The notes: generated by a model not told the origin, from the letters alone. DNA of 64,000 nt from Gemmatimonadaceae bacterium (GCA_019752115.1 JAIEMN010000006.1:20944-84943), one strand, 5' to 3'; positions 40,997-50,416 are shown, numbered from the stretch's first letter. Numbers and translations: made by a program.

Positions 40997-41950
40997 ATGA
41001 AGAAGCCGAACGGACGATCGTCGTCACCGATGAAGGGCACGCGCCTGAAGGCCGAGTGGCGCGAATTTGCCGATCGGCTGGCGCAGCATGTGCCCGTGCT
41101 CGGACCGGATCAGGTGCTGATTCTGTCGGAGCCGAAGGCACATCGCTTCGTGCAGATCGCGATGCAGGGCTCGTGGGGGCTCAAGCTGGAGGCGGTCACC
41201 GACAACTATCTGGAGTCGGATGACCGTCTCTCCGCGCGCGATGAGCAGACGATGCGCGCCCTGGGCTGGACGCCGCCGACGCTGCCGCCGTTCGATGCCT
41301 CCACCGTGCTGGATCTGGGCAGCGATGCCGAGGCCGACGCGGAAGCGGAGACCGACGATGACGACGGCTCACCAAGCTGGACGATGCAGTGGCCGGCGCC
41401 GGTGCCGCACGCGGATGCCGCGCTGCTGGTGGTGCGCACGCTGGCCACGGTTTTTCACGTGCGCCATCCGTCGCTGCTGCAGTATTACGCGTTCGCGACC
41501 GACGGACCCACGATCCTGCTACCCGGGCTGGGCATTCCCGCCGAGCCGCCGCCGATGCCGCTCGAGGGCGCGCTGAGCCGTTCGGTGGACACGCAGGTCG
41601 AGGAGGCGTGCATCGCCGCCGCCGACGAGGATGTGCGTCGCGATGGCGAAGTGTATCTGCTCGAAGTGGATGGCGTGCCGTTCCGCGTGACCGCCGAGCC
41701 GGATGCGGGCGTGGTGCGCATCCTGTCGCGCGTCATGCCGGTGGACGAGATCGGCGGCAATCTGTTCGAGCTGATGAACCGCCTGAACGGTACGTACCTG
41801 AGCTACGGCTACGTGTTCGTGCGCGACGGTGATGTGCGCTGGGCGACGGAGCTGGTGGATGCGCCCTTCACCGCCCCGACGCTCATGAACGCCTTGCAGC
41901 GCGCCGCCGAGGTGGTGAAAGGCGTACTGGCACTCAAGCCGACGCTCTGA
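40997..41950 (+). CDS. YbjN/TY-Chap-like chaperone-fold protein
   Basis: 317 aa from ATG 40997 with a GGAGG site just upstream. The N-terminal part (EWREFADRLAQHVPVLGPDQVLIL, then VTDNYLESDDRLSARDEQTMRALGW) and the C-terminal YbjN/secretion-chaperone-like region (GEVYLLEVDGVPFRV, IGGNLFELMNRLN, GYVFVRDGDVRWATEL) follow the TY-Chap type described mostly in actinobacteria. An acidic linker (about 110-130) separates them. It probably binds peptides of a partner protein; no secretion gene lies nearby, so the client is unknown. Confidence 0.65.
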   Translation: MKKPNGRSSSPMKGTRLKAEWREFADRLAQHVPVLGPDQVLILSEPKAHRFVQIAMQGSWGLKLEAVTDNYLESDDRLSARDEQTMRALGWTPPTLPPFDASTVLDLGSDAEADAEAETDDDDGSPSWTMQWPAPVPHADAALLVVRTLATVFHVRHPSLLQYYAFATDGPTILLPGLGIPAEPPPMPLEGALSRSVDTQVEEACIAAADEDVRRDGEVYLLEVDGVPFRVTAEPDAGVVRILSRVMPVDEIGGNLFELMNRLNGTYLSYGYVFVRDGDVRWATELVDAPFTAPTLMNALQRAAEVVKGVLALKPTL

Positions 41951-41971
41951 CGCGCCCGCCGGCCGTTCGCC

Positions 41972-44212
41972 TCAGCTCACGGTGGCCAACGCCTCGCGCA
42001 ACTGCGCGAGGCGTTCGCGTAGCTGGGTGCGCAGGGGGGCCGGCGCCAGCAGTTCGGCATCGCCGGCATACTGCGCTACATGCCGCAGCGCCCACGCCGG
42101 ATCGGCGAGCGGATGCGACAGCGTGAGTGAGCCGTCGGCATCACAGACCACGCCTTCGCGTTCGGCGATCCACCGGGCGATGGTGGGGGCGTAACGCACG
42201 ATCAACAGATCATGCGCGCCCTGCATGAAGGCCTTCCCCCGCTCGAGCACCTGATCGAGCGAGAAATCGCTGGGGAGGGTAAACGGCTCGCCCGTCGCCA
42301 CGGCGGTCTGGATGCGATCGACGCGGAAGAGTCGCAGGGCCTCGGCGCGCCGGCAGTGGGCCACGACGTACAGGCGCGCGCCACTGGCGACGAGCGCGTA
42401 GGGTTCGATGTCGCGCGGCTCGGCGCTGGCCGCCTCGGGCTTGTGGTACGTGATCGTGAGCACCTCGTGCGCCGCGAGCGCCGTGCGCACGATGTGCAAC
42501 GTGCCCAGGGTGCCGCCGTCGTGCAGCGTCGCGGCGATGCCTTCGAGCAGCGGATCGTTGCCGATGGCGGCCATTACCTCACGCAGTCGCGTGCGGGCGC
42601 GCGCAATGACCTCGCGCTCATCGGGCGGGCGCAGATGCGCGAGCACCGAGAGTCCCAGGGCAATGGCGCACACTTCGGTGGCCACGAGCCGCATGGGGCG
42701 CCGGAACGCGTCCGTCACCGCCGACATGTGTTCGCTGGTGAAGTAGAGCTGCACCCCTTCCACAAACCCGGCCGGATCGTCGTAGCGTGTGATGAGGGCG
42801 TAGACGTCGTCGCGTAGCGTTTCGAAGGGGAGCCCGGTGCGTGCCAGCAGCTCATCGATGGGGACGTCGTCGCCCCCGGCGAGATGCGGCAGCACCTCGA
42901 GCAGCCGGCGCAGTTGCATGAGCGCCGTGTCGGTGAGCCGGGTGGGTCTGGCGGCGGCGCGTGGTGTGGGCGCCGGCGGCGCGAGGAGTGTGTCGCCCAG
43001 CGCCTGCGCGCGCGTCTCGGCGCGATCGAGACTTTCGACCACGCGATCGAGCGCCGCATGCAGTTGGAAGACGATCGTGGCGGGCGCTTCGGGAATGGCG
43101 TCGCCGGCAAAGGCGAGCAGCCAGCGCACGAAGGGCGCTTCGCGTCGCACGGCAAAGCGGCGGCGCTCGCGCCCATTTCCGGTGGGAGGGAGTGCTTCGC
43201 CGAGCGCGCTGGCGGCGTGGGCCTCGCCGGTGGTGGTGCGAAACTGCACGACCACCTCGAGCGGAGTATCGTCGCCGAGCTCCCACGCCTGACGTGAGGC
43301 CGCATGCTCACGCAGGCGGAAGGTGGGTGGCACGGTGAAGTCGGCGCTCTGCGGCTTGCCGGCGTTGATGGCTACGCGCCGCATGCGATTGAGGCGGAAA
43401 TTGCGCAGCGCGTCGGCATCGTGGTCGCGTGCCACGCAGTACCAGTGGCCACTGAGGAAAAAGAGCCCCCACGGGTCGATGACCCGCTCGCGCTCCTCAT
43501 CGCGCTCCATGGCGCGATAGCGGATGGTGACGCGCTTGCGCCGCTGCACCGCATTCGCCAGCTGCTGGAAGATCGCCGTGTCGTGTTGGGCGGCGTCGGG
43601 GTGCAGCGTTGGCGCGCCGGTGGCATCGTGCGTGTTGACGGGCAAGTCGAACGCCAGCTTGCGCAACGCGCGGGTGGCCTCGAGGGCCAGGGTGTCATCC
43701 CCCAGTTCGCTGGCGCAGGCGGCGGCGTCCACGACCGCCTGCAGTTCGTCGGGCTCGAAGGCGAGCAGCGCCAGGGCACTGTAGCCCGAGCCGGCACGCC
43801 GTCGATTCTCTTCCGCGACGGAATGGACCGGCGGTCGCGTGAGCGGTTGCTGACCGGTCCCGGGCGCGACGAGCGCCAGGAAGGGGAGATAGAAGTCTTT
43901 CTTGCGGAGGAGGTACGTGCCGTCGCTGTTGCCGAGCGCGTCGGGATCGGTATCGATGGGGAAGCCGAAGGCGCGCAGTTCGTCCTTGTCGCGTTCGAAG
44001 GTGCGCTTGATGCTGTCGCGACGGCGCTTGCGGTCGTCGTCGGTCAGCGCGCCTTTGGGGAGCGCGTAGGCCGGCACATCGGCGGCCAGTTCATCGAAGG
44101 TGGCCGGACGGCGGCGCGCGAGGAGCGCGGTCACGAGATCGACCCAGCGCTGGAGCTTGTCGCTCCCGGCCGATTCCGGCGGCATTGGCAGTTCGTCAGC
44201 AGACCCAGACAT
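41972..44212 (-). CDS. Double WYL-domain transcriptional regulator (PafBC-like fusion)
   Basis: 746 aa from ATG 44212. Two winged-helix-plus-WYL modules in a row. Module 1 has the HTH LARRRPATFDELAADVP and WYL strand FLSGHWYCVARDHDADALRNFRLNRM. Module 2 has the HTH MQLRRLLEVLPHLAGGDDVPIDELLARTG and WYL strand VASGARLYVVAHCRRAEALRLFRVDRI. In actinobacteria PafB and PafC, sometimes fused, activate DNA-damage genes and sense single-stranded DNA. It is divergent from a von Willebrand A gene, with a perfect 11-bp inverted repeat in the shared promoter region that could be its operator. Confidence 0.88.
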   Translation of the reverse strand: MSGSADELPMPPESAGSDKLQRWVDLVTALLARRRPATFDELAADVPAYALPKGALTDDDRKRRRDSIKRTFERDKDELRAFGFPIDTDPDALGNSDGTYLLRKKDFYLPFLALVAPGTGQQPLTRPPVHSVAEENRRRAGSGYSALALLAFEPDELQAVVDAAACASELGDDTLALEATRALRKLAFDLPVNTHDATGAPTLHPDAAQHDTAIFQQLANAVQRRKRVTIRYRAMERDEERERVIDPWGLFFLSGHWYCVARDHDADALRNFRLNRMRRVAINAGKPQSADFTVPPTFRLREHAASRQAWELGDDTPLEVVVQFRTTTGEAHAASALGEALPPTGNGRERRRFAVRREAPFVRWLLAFAGDAIPEAPATIVFQLHAALDRVVESLDRAETRAQALGDTLLAPPAPTPRAAARPTRLTDTALMQLRRLLEVLPHLAGGDDVPIDELLARTGLPFETLRDDVYALITRYDDPAGFVEGVQLYFTSEHMSAVTDAFRRPMRLVATEVCAIALGLSVLAHLRPPDEREVIARARTRLREVMAAIGNDPLLEGIAATLHDGGTLGTLHIVRTALAAHEVLTITYHKPEAASAEPRDIEPYALVASGARLYVVAHCRRAEALRLFRVDRIQTAVATGEPFTLPSDFSLDQVLERGKAFMQGAHDLLIVRYAPTIARWIAEREGVVCDADGSLTLSHPLADPAWALRHVAQYAGDAELLAPAPLRTQLRERLAQLREALATVS

Positions 44213-44234
44213 AACCCGAAAGTACGCCGTGGCG

Positions 44235-44286
44235 CTGACAGTGCCAGCGCGCGGCGCACCGGCCCCGGGACGAACGGCACTGTCAG
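44235..44286. promoter_or_regulatory. Inverted repeat CTGACAGTGCC, candidate operator
   Basis: CTGACAGTGCC (44235-44245) and GGCACTGTCAG (44276-44286) form a perfect 11-bp inverted repeat with a 30-bp spacer, about four helical turns centre to centre. It sits in the 133-bp region between the double-WYL regulator and the divergent vWA gene, as expected for a self-regulating site. Confidence 0.65.
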
Positions 44287-44345
44287 ACCCTCCCCCGATC
44301 ATGGAGGCATCCCAGACGGGATGTTCACTCATTCGGGAGATTGCC

Positions 44346-45656
44346 ATGCAGACCACGATGTCCATTGATCATCAGGCGCACACGGGCGAGGACGGCACGG
44401 TGGTGCGTGTGCTGCTGACGCTCACCGGCGAGGTGCCGGCGAACGCCGCGCGCCCGCCGATTGGCCTGTCGCTCGTCCTCGACCGCAGCGGGTCGATGGG
44501 CGGCCTGCCGCTGCACTGTGTGCGGGAGGCGGCGGCTCGCGCGGTGGAGCGGCTGCATCCGCAGGATGTCGTTGGTGCCGTGGCGTTCGACAGCGAGGTG
44601 GAGGAAGTCGGTCCCATGGCGCCGGTGCAGGAGCAGCGCGGATTGCCGGCGCTGCTGCGGGCGCTCGAGACGCGTGGCAGCACCAACCTCAGTGGTGGCT
44701 GGCTGCGCGGGCGGCAGCAGATGGCCGATGCCGCCGCACTGCTCACGGGACCGGGGAGCAGTCGGCGCGTCGTGCTGCTGACCGACGGCCACGCGAATGA
44801 GGGGATCACCGATCCCGATCTGCTCATCGGGCTGGCGCGGACCGCGCGGGCGCAGGGGATCACCACCAGCACGGTGGGGGTGGGCGACGGCTACGACGAT
44901 ACGCTGCTGCGCGCGATGGCCGACGCCGGCGGGGGGAACGCGTGGTACATCGAGCGCCCGGACCAGTCGCAGGATGTCTTTGCGGAGGAGTTGGGGAACC
45001 TGCTGTCGGTATCGGCGCAGGGAGTGACGGCGACGCTCACGCTGGAGCCGTCGGTGCAGATGCTGCTGGTGCACTCCGACTGGCCGGTGACGCCCACGGC
45101 GAATGTCTTCCGCTTTGATCTGGGCGATCTCTATGCCAGTGAGCCCAAGCCGCTGCTCTTTGAGCTGTTCGTGCCCCGCGGCGCGACGGCCGATCGTGCC
45201 CCCGATGCGCTCGTCACGCTGGCCACGCTGGTGGTGCGCGCCGATGTGATCACCGGCGACGGCACGGCGGCGGGGGTGGAGCATCGCGAACTCACGCTGC
45301 CCATCGCGGCGACGGCGGCGATGCAGAATCTGGTGGTGCCGGAGGTCGAGGCGGCGGTGCTGCTGGCGCGCACGGCCCGGCATCGGGAGGCGGCGGCCAC
45401 CGCGCAGCGGCGCGGCGACTCGCATGGCGCGCGGGACACGATGCGGGAGGCGCGGCGGGTGCTCGAGGCCAGTCCGCTGCTCGCCGAGCCGGAGCACGCG
45501 CCACTGCTCCAGCAGCAGCTGGCGGATCTGGAGGCGCTCGAGGCGCAGTACCGGCGCGGCGAGCTGCATGAGCGGGATGCGAAATACCAGATGCAGCGGG
45601 CGTACAACATGAAGCGCGGGAAGCGGAACTATGACCAACAGCTGAACCGGCCGTAG
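44346..45656 (+). CDS. von Willebrand factor A domain protein
   Basis: 436 aa from ATG 44346 (GGGAG 7 bp upstream). The vWA domain (about 35-230) has a complete metal-ion-dependent adhesion site: LVLDRSGSMGG (DxSxS), the Thr in TRGSTNLSGG, and the Asp in LLTDGHANEG. A beta-rich region and an alanine/arginine-rich helical tail (about 330-436) follow. There is no signal peptide, so it is cytoplasmic and may be a scaffold that works with an unknown partner. It is divergent from the double-WYL regulator. Confidence 0.88.
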   Translation: MQTTMSIDHQAHTGEDGTVVRVLLTLTGEVPANAARPPIGLSLVLDRSGSMGGLPLHCVREAAARAVERLHPQDVVGAVAFDSEVEEVGPMAPVQEQRGLPALLRALETRGSTNLSGGWLRGRQQMADAAALLTGPGSSRRVVLLTDGHANEGITDPDLLIGLARTARAQGITTSTVGVGDGYDDTLLRAMADAGGGNAWYIERPDQSQDVFAEELGNLLSVSAQGVTATLTLEPSVQMLLVHSDWPVTPTANVFRFDLGDLYASEPKPLLFELFVPRGATADRAPDALVTLATLVVRADVITGDGTAAGVEHRELTLPIAATAAMQNLVVPEVEAAVLLARTARHREAAATAQRRGDSHGARDTMREARRVLEASPLLAEPEHAPLLQQQLADLEALEAQYRRGELHERDAKYQMQRAYNMKRGKRNYDQQLNRP

Positions 45657-45669
45657 AATAGGCCGGAGG

Positions 45670-45731
45670 CCAGCGCATCGCGGTGCGCTGGTGAGACGCC
45701 CCCGAGACGCCGTCACCTGAGCGTCTCGGGG
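45670..45731. terminator. Two hairpins before the SARP-like gene
   Basis: The first hairpin is CCAGCGCA / TGCGCTGG (45670-45691, 8-bp stem, 6-nt loop); the second is CCCCGAGACGC / GCGTCTCGGGG (45700-45731, 11-bp stem, 10-nt loop). They follow the vWA gene by 13 bp and end 7 bp before the next ATG, so they may end the vWA transcript or restrict translation of the regulator. There is no T-run. Confidence 0.5.
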
Positions 45732-45738
45732 TCAATCA

Positions 45739-48700
45739 ATGTGGAGTGCAGTCCCTGTGACGCTCTCGCCCCTTGGCGACGCGAGTCCCGAGTTTTCTGA
45801 TGCGCCGTTGGCGTCCCCGGGTGCGGGGGCGCGCTTTGTCCTGCGCACGTTCGGGCGGCTCGACCTGCTGGCCGGCCTGTCCGACGCCGATCGATCGGCC
45901 ACGGCCACCGCCATACCGCTGCTGCAGCGCGGCAAACCGCTCGCGCTGCTGGCGTATTGCCTGGCCGAACGGCGGCGTGCCCATTCGCGCGAAGCCCTGA
46001 GTGCGCTGCTCTGGGCCGACGCGGCCCCGGATCGGGCTCGGCACAATGTGCGGCAAGCGCTCTGGCGCCTGCGACGCGTGCTCGGGGAGCTGCTCGTCAC
46101 GCGCGATGACGCGGTGCTCAGCGTGGATGCCACGGTGGTCTCCGATCGCGAACAGTTCCTGGAGGCCGCGGCCCAGCAAGACGTCACCACGGCTCTGGCC
46201 GTGTACGACGGCCCGTTTCTGCACGACGTGTCGTTGCCGGGGGGCGATGAGTTCGACGAGTGGGTCTCAGCCGAACGGGCTCGTCTCGAGGACGTGCTGG
46301 TCCGCCTGGTCGAAGAGGCCACGCGTGGCCCAGCGCCGCGATTACGGGCAGCCGAGTGCCGGGCGGCGGTCGATCGCCTGCTGCAGGTGGCGCCGGATTC
46401 GCTCGAGGCACGGCGGGTGGCGGTGGATGTCTGCTTTGCGCTTGGCGATGCCGTCGCGGCGCGGCGTGAAGCCGATGCGCTGGAGGCGCTCGCGACGCGA
46501 CTGGACCGCCCGTTAAGTAGCGCGGCGCAGGCGACGCTGGCCCGCGTGCGCAGTGCGTCGCAGGACGCGGCGCCGACCGACGACCGGGCGAGTGTCACGT
46601 TGGAGCTGGTGGGACGCGACGAGCCGTTTGCGCAGGTGATGGCGGCGTGGGCGCGCGCGCGTCGTGGCACCACCGAACGCGTGCTCCTTACCGGTGTGGC
46701 GGGCGTGGGGAAGACGCGGTTGCTGCAGGCGATTGGGCAGCGCTGCCGCGGGCGCCGGAGCAGTGTGGTGAGTGTGCGCGCCCATCCGGGCGAGATGGAG
46801 GTGCCGTTCGGGTATGCGGCGCTGCTCGCGCGGGCCCTGGCGCAGCAACCGGGTGCGTCGGGGATCTCCACTGACAGCGCCCGCGAGCTCGTGGCGCTCG
46901 ATCCTGCGCTGGCCAATCACTTTCGCGTGGCGCCGGCGCCGCCGACCGAAGGGGAGAGTGTGCGACGGCGTGCGCTGGCGTTGCTCGATCTGCTGCAGGC
47001 GGTGGCGGAACAGCAGCCGCTGGCGCTGGTGCTCGACGATCTGCATTGGGTTGATGCGGCGTCGCGTCAGCTGCTCGCGGTGGCGCTCGGGCGCCTCGCC
47101 GATTGCGCGGTGCTGGTGCTGGGGGCGACGCGCCCGAGCGCGAGCACCGGCTTGGAACACCCCGCGCTCACCAGCATGGCGCTGGCCCCACTCGAGCCTG
47201 ATGCGGTGCTCGAGGCCATTCACGGCTCGGGGTCGTGGCCGGAGGCGGCGGAGGTCGATCAGTTCATTCGCACGCTCGCGGGGGCGTGCGACGGCATTCC
47301 GCTCAACGTGGTGGAGCGGCTCACGCTGGCGCTCGATGCCGGATTGCTGACGCGGCAGGGCACACAGTGGGGGTCGCCGAATTGGGCGATCGCCACCCGA
47401 GAGGTGGCGGTGAGCTCGCCGCTGATGCGCCGCCTGCGCGCCTGCGCCGATCCGGAGCGCGCGCTGCTCCGCGTGTTGGCCGTGGCCGGAACGCCGCTGC
47501 CGCAGGAGGTGCTCAGCGCGTTACCCGATGCGCTCACGGTGTTGCGCGCGCTCGAGGAGAAGGGCTTCGTGCATCGCGAGTCGGGGCAGTGGCAGCCCGC
47601 GCATGATGCGATCGCCGAACAACTGCTCGCCGACGGCGACGCCGCGTCGCGTCGCGCCACGCACGGCGAGCTTGCCGCCCTGCTGGTCCGCTCGCGCGTG
47701 GCCGATCGGCTACCGGCGGCGTTGCGGCACTATCTGCTGGCCGACGATGAGGCGGCCGCGGCCACGGTCTTTGCGCAGATCGTGTCGCGCGCGCGATCGC
47801 GCGGCGATCGTCGGCCGGCGGCAGGGCTCCTGGCCGATGTGCTCGGCGAGGTGACGGCGTCGCAGGCGGCAATGCTGTTGCGCGCGGTGCCGTGGCATCA
47901 GCGGGCGGCGGGGAGCATGGCCCGCGTGATGGTGGCAAGCGCGCTCGCCGTGGCCGGCATCGCCCTCGCAGTGGCGTGGCGGGCGTGGCGCGCGCCGTCG
48001 CTGCATCTCACGCAAACGGCGGTGACGATGACGCGGGCGCAGCCGTTCGGGCCGGACGCGTTCCGTTTGGCGCCGTCGGCCATCGTGCGCGTGGGTACCG
48101 ACAACGCCGTGGACAGCACGCCCCGTGAGATTCGCGTGCGCTCCATGGACGGAAGCGCCCGCATCGTCGCCGGTGCCACCGCGGTGGCGAAGGACGGCTA
48201 CGCGCGCTTTGGCGGGCTTCGCCTGGTGACGCGTGATACGCTGCTGCATCTGCGCTTCGAGGCCGATGGTTTTCGGCCAACGGATCTCACCTTCAAGGCG
48301 CCGGTGCTCGGGGCGTCGCGTGAGGCCACGGGCGCCATCTTTCTCGTCGAAGGGCATTTCGGGTCCGGTGCCACCGCGCAGCGCGTCCGCGGGCCCGATG
48401 CCACGGTGCGCGTCGCGCCCGGTGCGCCGATCTCGGGGGTCGTCCAGATGGAGTACTCTGCGCCCTGGGCGGCGGCCTCTGTGTGGGTGGCCGTGACGCC
48501 CTCGTGGGGCGACCCGGCCACCGTGGGGCGTGAGGTCACGCCACTGACGACGCCCGTTCGTTGGGATGTGGTGGACATCCCCGTGTCATTCACGGCCCCC
48601 ACCACACCGGGGCGCTACTGGCTGCTCTTCGTGGCCGCCGCCGAGCCGTCTGGTGGGTACATCCTGTCCAACACCAACTGGTCGATGAACCGCGCCGTGT

Positions 48701-48900
48701 GGGGTGATGGCAACGATGTGGCTCACACGAGTGATTCGGTGATTGTGGCGGCCAATTACCGCGGGCTTGCGTGGTTCGACATCGCCTACCCGGAGACATG
48801 GGAAGGTCGCCGCGGGTACTGCCCGCCGCGAAAAGCCACGGGGATCCTGTACTGCCCCATGGAGCACGGGCTTTTCGGCATCCGGGTTGAGGTGCAGTGA
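45739..48900 (+). CDS. Membrane-anchored SARP/BTAD-AAA regulator with external C-terminal domain
   Basis: 1053 aa. Residues about 60-115 form the winged-helix part and 130-270 the bacterial transcriptional activator (BTAD) domain typical of SARP regulators. An AAA/STAND-type ATPase follows: Walker A GVAGVGKT (319-326) and Walker B LALVLDDLHW with Asp433/434. A membrane helix is at about 730-750 (VASALAVAGIALAVAW), and about 300 residues beyond it are beta-rich and should lie outside. The layout suggests sensing outside and DNA binding inside by one protein, as in CadC/ToxR. SARP-AAA proteins are otherwise usually soluble. Confidence 0.8.
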   Translation: MWSAVPVTLSPLGDASPEFSDAPLASPGAGARFVLRTFGRLDLLAGLSDADRSATATAIPLLQRGKPLALLAYCLAERRRAHSREALSALLWADAAPDRARHNVRQALWRLRRVLGELLVTRDDAVLSVDATVVSDREQFLEAAAQQDVTTALAVYDGPFLHDVSLPGGDEFDEWVSAERARLEDVLVRLVEEATRGPAPRLRAAECRAAVDRLLQVAPDSLEARRVAVDVCFALGDAVAARREADALEALATRLDRPLSSAAQATLARVRSASQDAAPTDDRASVTLELVGRDEPFAQVMAAWARARRGTTERVLLTGVAGVGKTRLLQAIGQRCRGRRSSVVSVRAHPGEMEVPFGYAALLARALAQQPGASGISTDSARELVALDPALANHFRVAPAPPTEGESVRRRALALLDLLQAVAEQQPLALVLDDLHWVDAASRQLLAVALGRLADCAVLVLGATRPSASTGLEHPALTSMALAPLEPDAVLEAIHGSGSWPEAAEVDQFIRTLAGACDGIPLNVVERLTLALDAGLLTRQGTQWGSPNWAIATREVAVSSPLMRRLRACADPERALLRVLAVAGTPLPQEVLSALPDALTVLRALEEKGFVHRESGQWQPAHDAIAEQLLADGDAASRRATHGELAALLVRSRVADRLPAALRHYLLADDEAAAATVFAQIVSRARSRGDRRPAAGLLADVLGEVTASQAAMLLRAVPWHQRAAGSMARVMVASALAVAGIALAVAWRAWRAPSLHLTQTAVTMTRAQPFGPDAFRLAPSAIVRVGTDNAVDSTPREIRVRSMDGSARIVAGATAVAKDGYARFGGLRLVTRDTLLHLRFEADGFRPTDLTFKAPVLGASREATGAIFLVEGHFGSGATAQRVRGPDATVRVAPGAPISGVVQMEYSAPWAAASVWVAVTPSWGDPATVGREVTPLTTPVRWDVVDIPVSFTAPTTPGRYWLLFVAAAEPSGGYILSNTNWSMNRAVWGDGNDVAHTSDSVIVAANYRGLAWFDIAYPETWEGRRGYCPPRKATGILYCPMEHGLFGIRVEVQ

Positions 48901-48968
48901 AGCGGTACAGCGAGGACATGCCGTGAGCGGGTGTGCCGGCGACTTGTGGGGTGGGCTAGGTTTTCGAC

Positions 48969-49154
48969 ATGCACGCGCACCCCGTTCCCGCCACCTCCCC
49001 CTGCATCAAAGTCTGCCAACTCGATCTCGACGGGCGCTGCCGCGGCTGCGGCCGCACGACGCAGGAGATCGCCCGGTGGTCGTACATGACGCTGGAGGAG
49101 CGACAGGCGGTCAATGCCCGCATTGGCTTTCGCGGGCATGATGAGCGGCGATGA
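48969..49154 (+). CDS. DUF1289 small Cys-rich protein
   Basis: 61 aa. It matches the DUF1289 pattern: SPCIKVCQLDLDGRCRGCGRTTQEIARW. Four cysteines (CxxxC and CxxC) should bind zinc or a cluster. The function is not known; members are small cytoplasmic proteins. It converges with the EXORDIUM-like gene, with a strong hairpin (49194-49223) between them. Confidence 0.85.
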   Translation: MHAHPVPATSPCIKVCQLDLDGRCRGCGRTTQEIARWSYMTLEERQAVNARIGFRGHDERR

Positions 49155-49193
49155 CCGCGCAGGCGACGGCAGTACGCGACGGCAGCACGCGAA

Positions 49194-49223
49194 AGCGGGC
49201 GAGATCGTGTGATCTCGCCCGCT
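49194..49223. terminator. Strong convergent-gap hairpin
   Basis: AGCGGGCGAGATC, loop GTGT, GATCTCGCCCGCT: a perfect 13-bp stem with a tetraloop between two convergent genes. It could terminate both transcripts; the T-run after it is weak (CTGCATTGG). Confidence 0.7.
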
Positions 49224-49245
49224 CTGCATTGGTGAGCCGGACTCG

Positions 49246-50262
49246 TTACGGCCAGGTCTGGTAGCAGCCGCCGCTGCCGGCGTTGACCCAGTTCTGCTGA
49301 ATGAGGAAGTTGCGCGGGCCGATCGTCACGTTGTAGACCCCGCCGTTGGACGCGGTCTTGGTGGTGCCGAAGTTCCAGGCGCACTTGTCGGCGTTCTCAT
49401 AGCCGCGCCGGTCGAACCAGGCGTTGCCCATCGCGTCGGTGTGCGTTTCCTCGATCTCGTGCACGAGCACGCTGGCTTCGGCATCCGCCGCGGGGTCGGC
49501 GTTGGGCGACGGCTTCTGCGCCGTGCAGCCAGCGATGTAGGCGTACGCGTAGGGCATGGCCGCGTAGTACACATTCTTGCTGGCACCGTTGATCGTCACG
49601 CTGCCGTGCGTGTGGTACGCGCAGTACTGCGAGCCGAAGCCGCCGCCGAGGTTTACGGTTCCGGCCGTGAAGATGAGGTAGAGCGTGTTCGGGTCGTACG
49701 TCAGCTTGCCGCCGGTGAACCCCGACTGCAGCATGGCCACCATTTGCGCGTCGGTCACGCTCGCGCCGTTGGCCGGCACATTGGTGCCATTGGCCCAAAA
49801 GCCCGTGTACTGCAGCGCGTTGACGACCTTGGTGCCCGCCGCGTCGTAGTAGGTGCTGTTGATGTTGTAGTGCGCCGATCCGCCGAGGTTGTTGAGCAGA
49901 TCGCCGATCACCGACTTGTCGGTAGAGCCGGCACCGGTGCTCCCCGCGGCCGGCCCGCCATTGTAGATCGTCCCGTTCGCCCAGTAGATCGACTGCACCT
50001 TGAACCCCGTGGTCAGCACGGTGCCGCCGTGGAAGATGATCCCACTGCTGGTGGTGCCCGCGAAACCGGCGGCCTTGAGATTGGGCGACGTGCGGAGTTC
50101 GAACTCCCGACGGCCGCTCGAGGCGTCGACCCCCTGCGCGCTGATCATGAGCGCCGGGTCGGCGACGGGTGCCGTGGGCGTCTGGGACTCATTGCAGGCT
50201 GCCGCGAACAGGGCGGCCGTGAGGAGCGCAGGGGTTCGCAGCAGAGAGCGATGTGGGCGCAT
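49246..50262 (-). CDS. EXORDIUM/phosphate-induced-protein-1-like lipoprotein
   Basis: 338 aa. A lipobox LFAAAC puts Cys23 as the lipid site. The order of motifs is that of the EXORDIUM (PHI-1) family known from plants: GIIFHGGTVLT, VQSIYWANG, a region with HYNINSTYYDAAG, then VLVHEIEETHTDAMGNAWFDRRGYENADKCAW and a C-terminal FLIQQNWVNAGSGGC. HEIEE resembles a partial HExxE motif, so a metallo-enzyme is possible. The protein is probably on the cell surface. The match is by motif order; the family is uncommon in bacteria. Confidence 0.7.
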   Translation of the reverse strand: MRPHRSLLRTPALLTAALFAAACNESQTPTAPVADPALMISAQGVDASSGRREFELRTSPNLKAAGFAGTTSSGIIFHGGTVLTTGFKVQSIYWANGTIYNGGPAAGSTGAGSTDKSVIGDLLNNLGGSAHYNINSTYYDAAGTKVVNALQYTGFWANGTNVPANGASVTDAQMVAMLQSGFTGGKLTYDPNTLYLIFTAGTVNLGGGFGSQYCAYHTHGSVTINGASKNVYYAAMPYAYAYIAGCTAQKPSPNADPAADAEASVLVHEIEETHTDAMGNAWFDRRGYENADKCAWNFGTTKTASNGGVYNVTIGPRNFLIQQNWVNAGSGGCYQTWP

Positions 50263-50387
50263 GCAGGACTCCGGGTCGGTGGGCGGGAACAGCAGAAGGC
50301 CCGGACGGTGCGGACGCCCACCTAACGCGGAGCTAACAGACGCGTCCCATGTGACGGCATTCCGATGAAGATCGCCTCACGTCACTA

Positions 50388-50416
50388 TTGACGCGCCTGC
50401 TCACGGCTGCGACACT
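50388..50416 (+). promoter_or_regulatory. Possible sigma-70 promoter, leaderless hybrid kinase
   Basis: TTGACG (50388-50393) and GACACT (50411-50416) are 17 bp apart. The ATG at 50423 starts only 6 bases after the -10 box, so transcription may begin at the start codon itself. The -10 match is weak. Confidence 0.4.
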
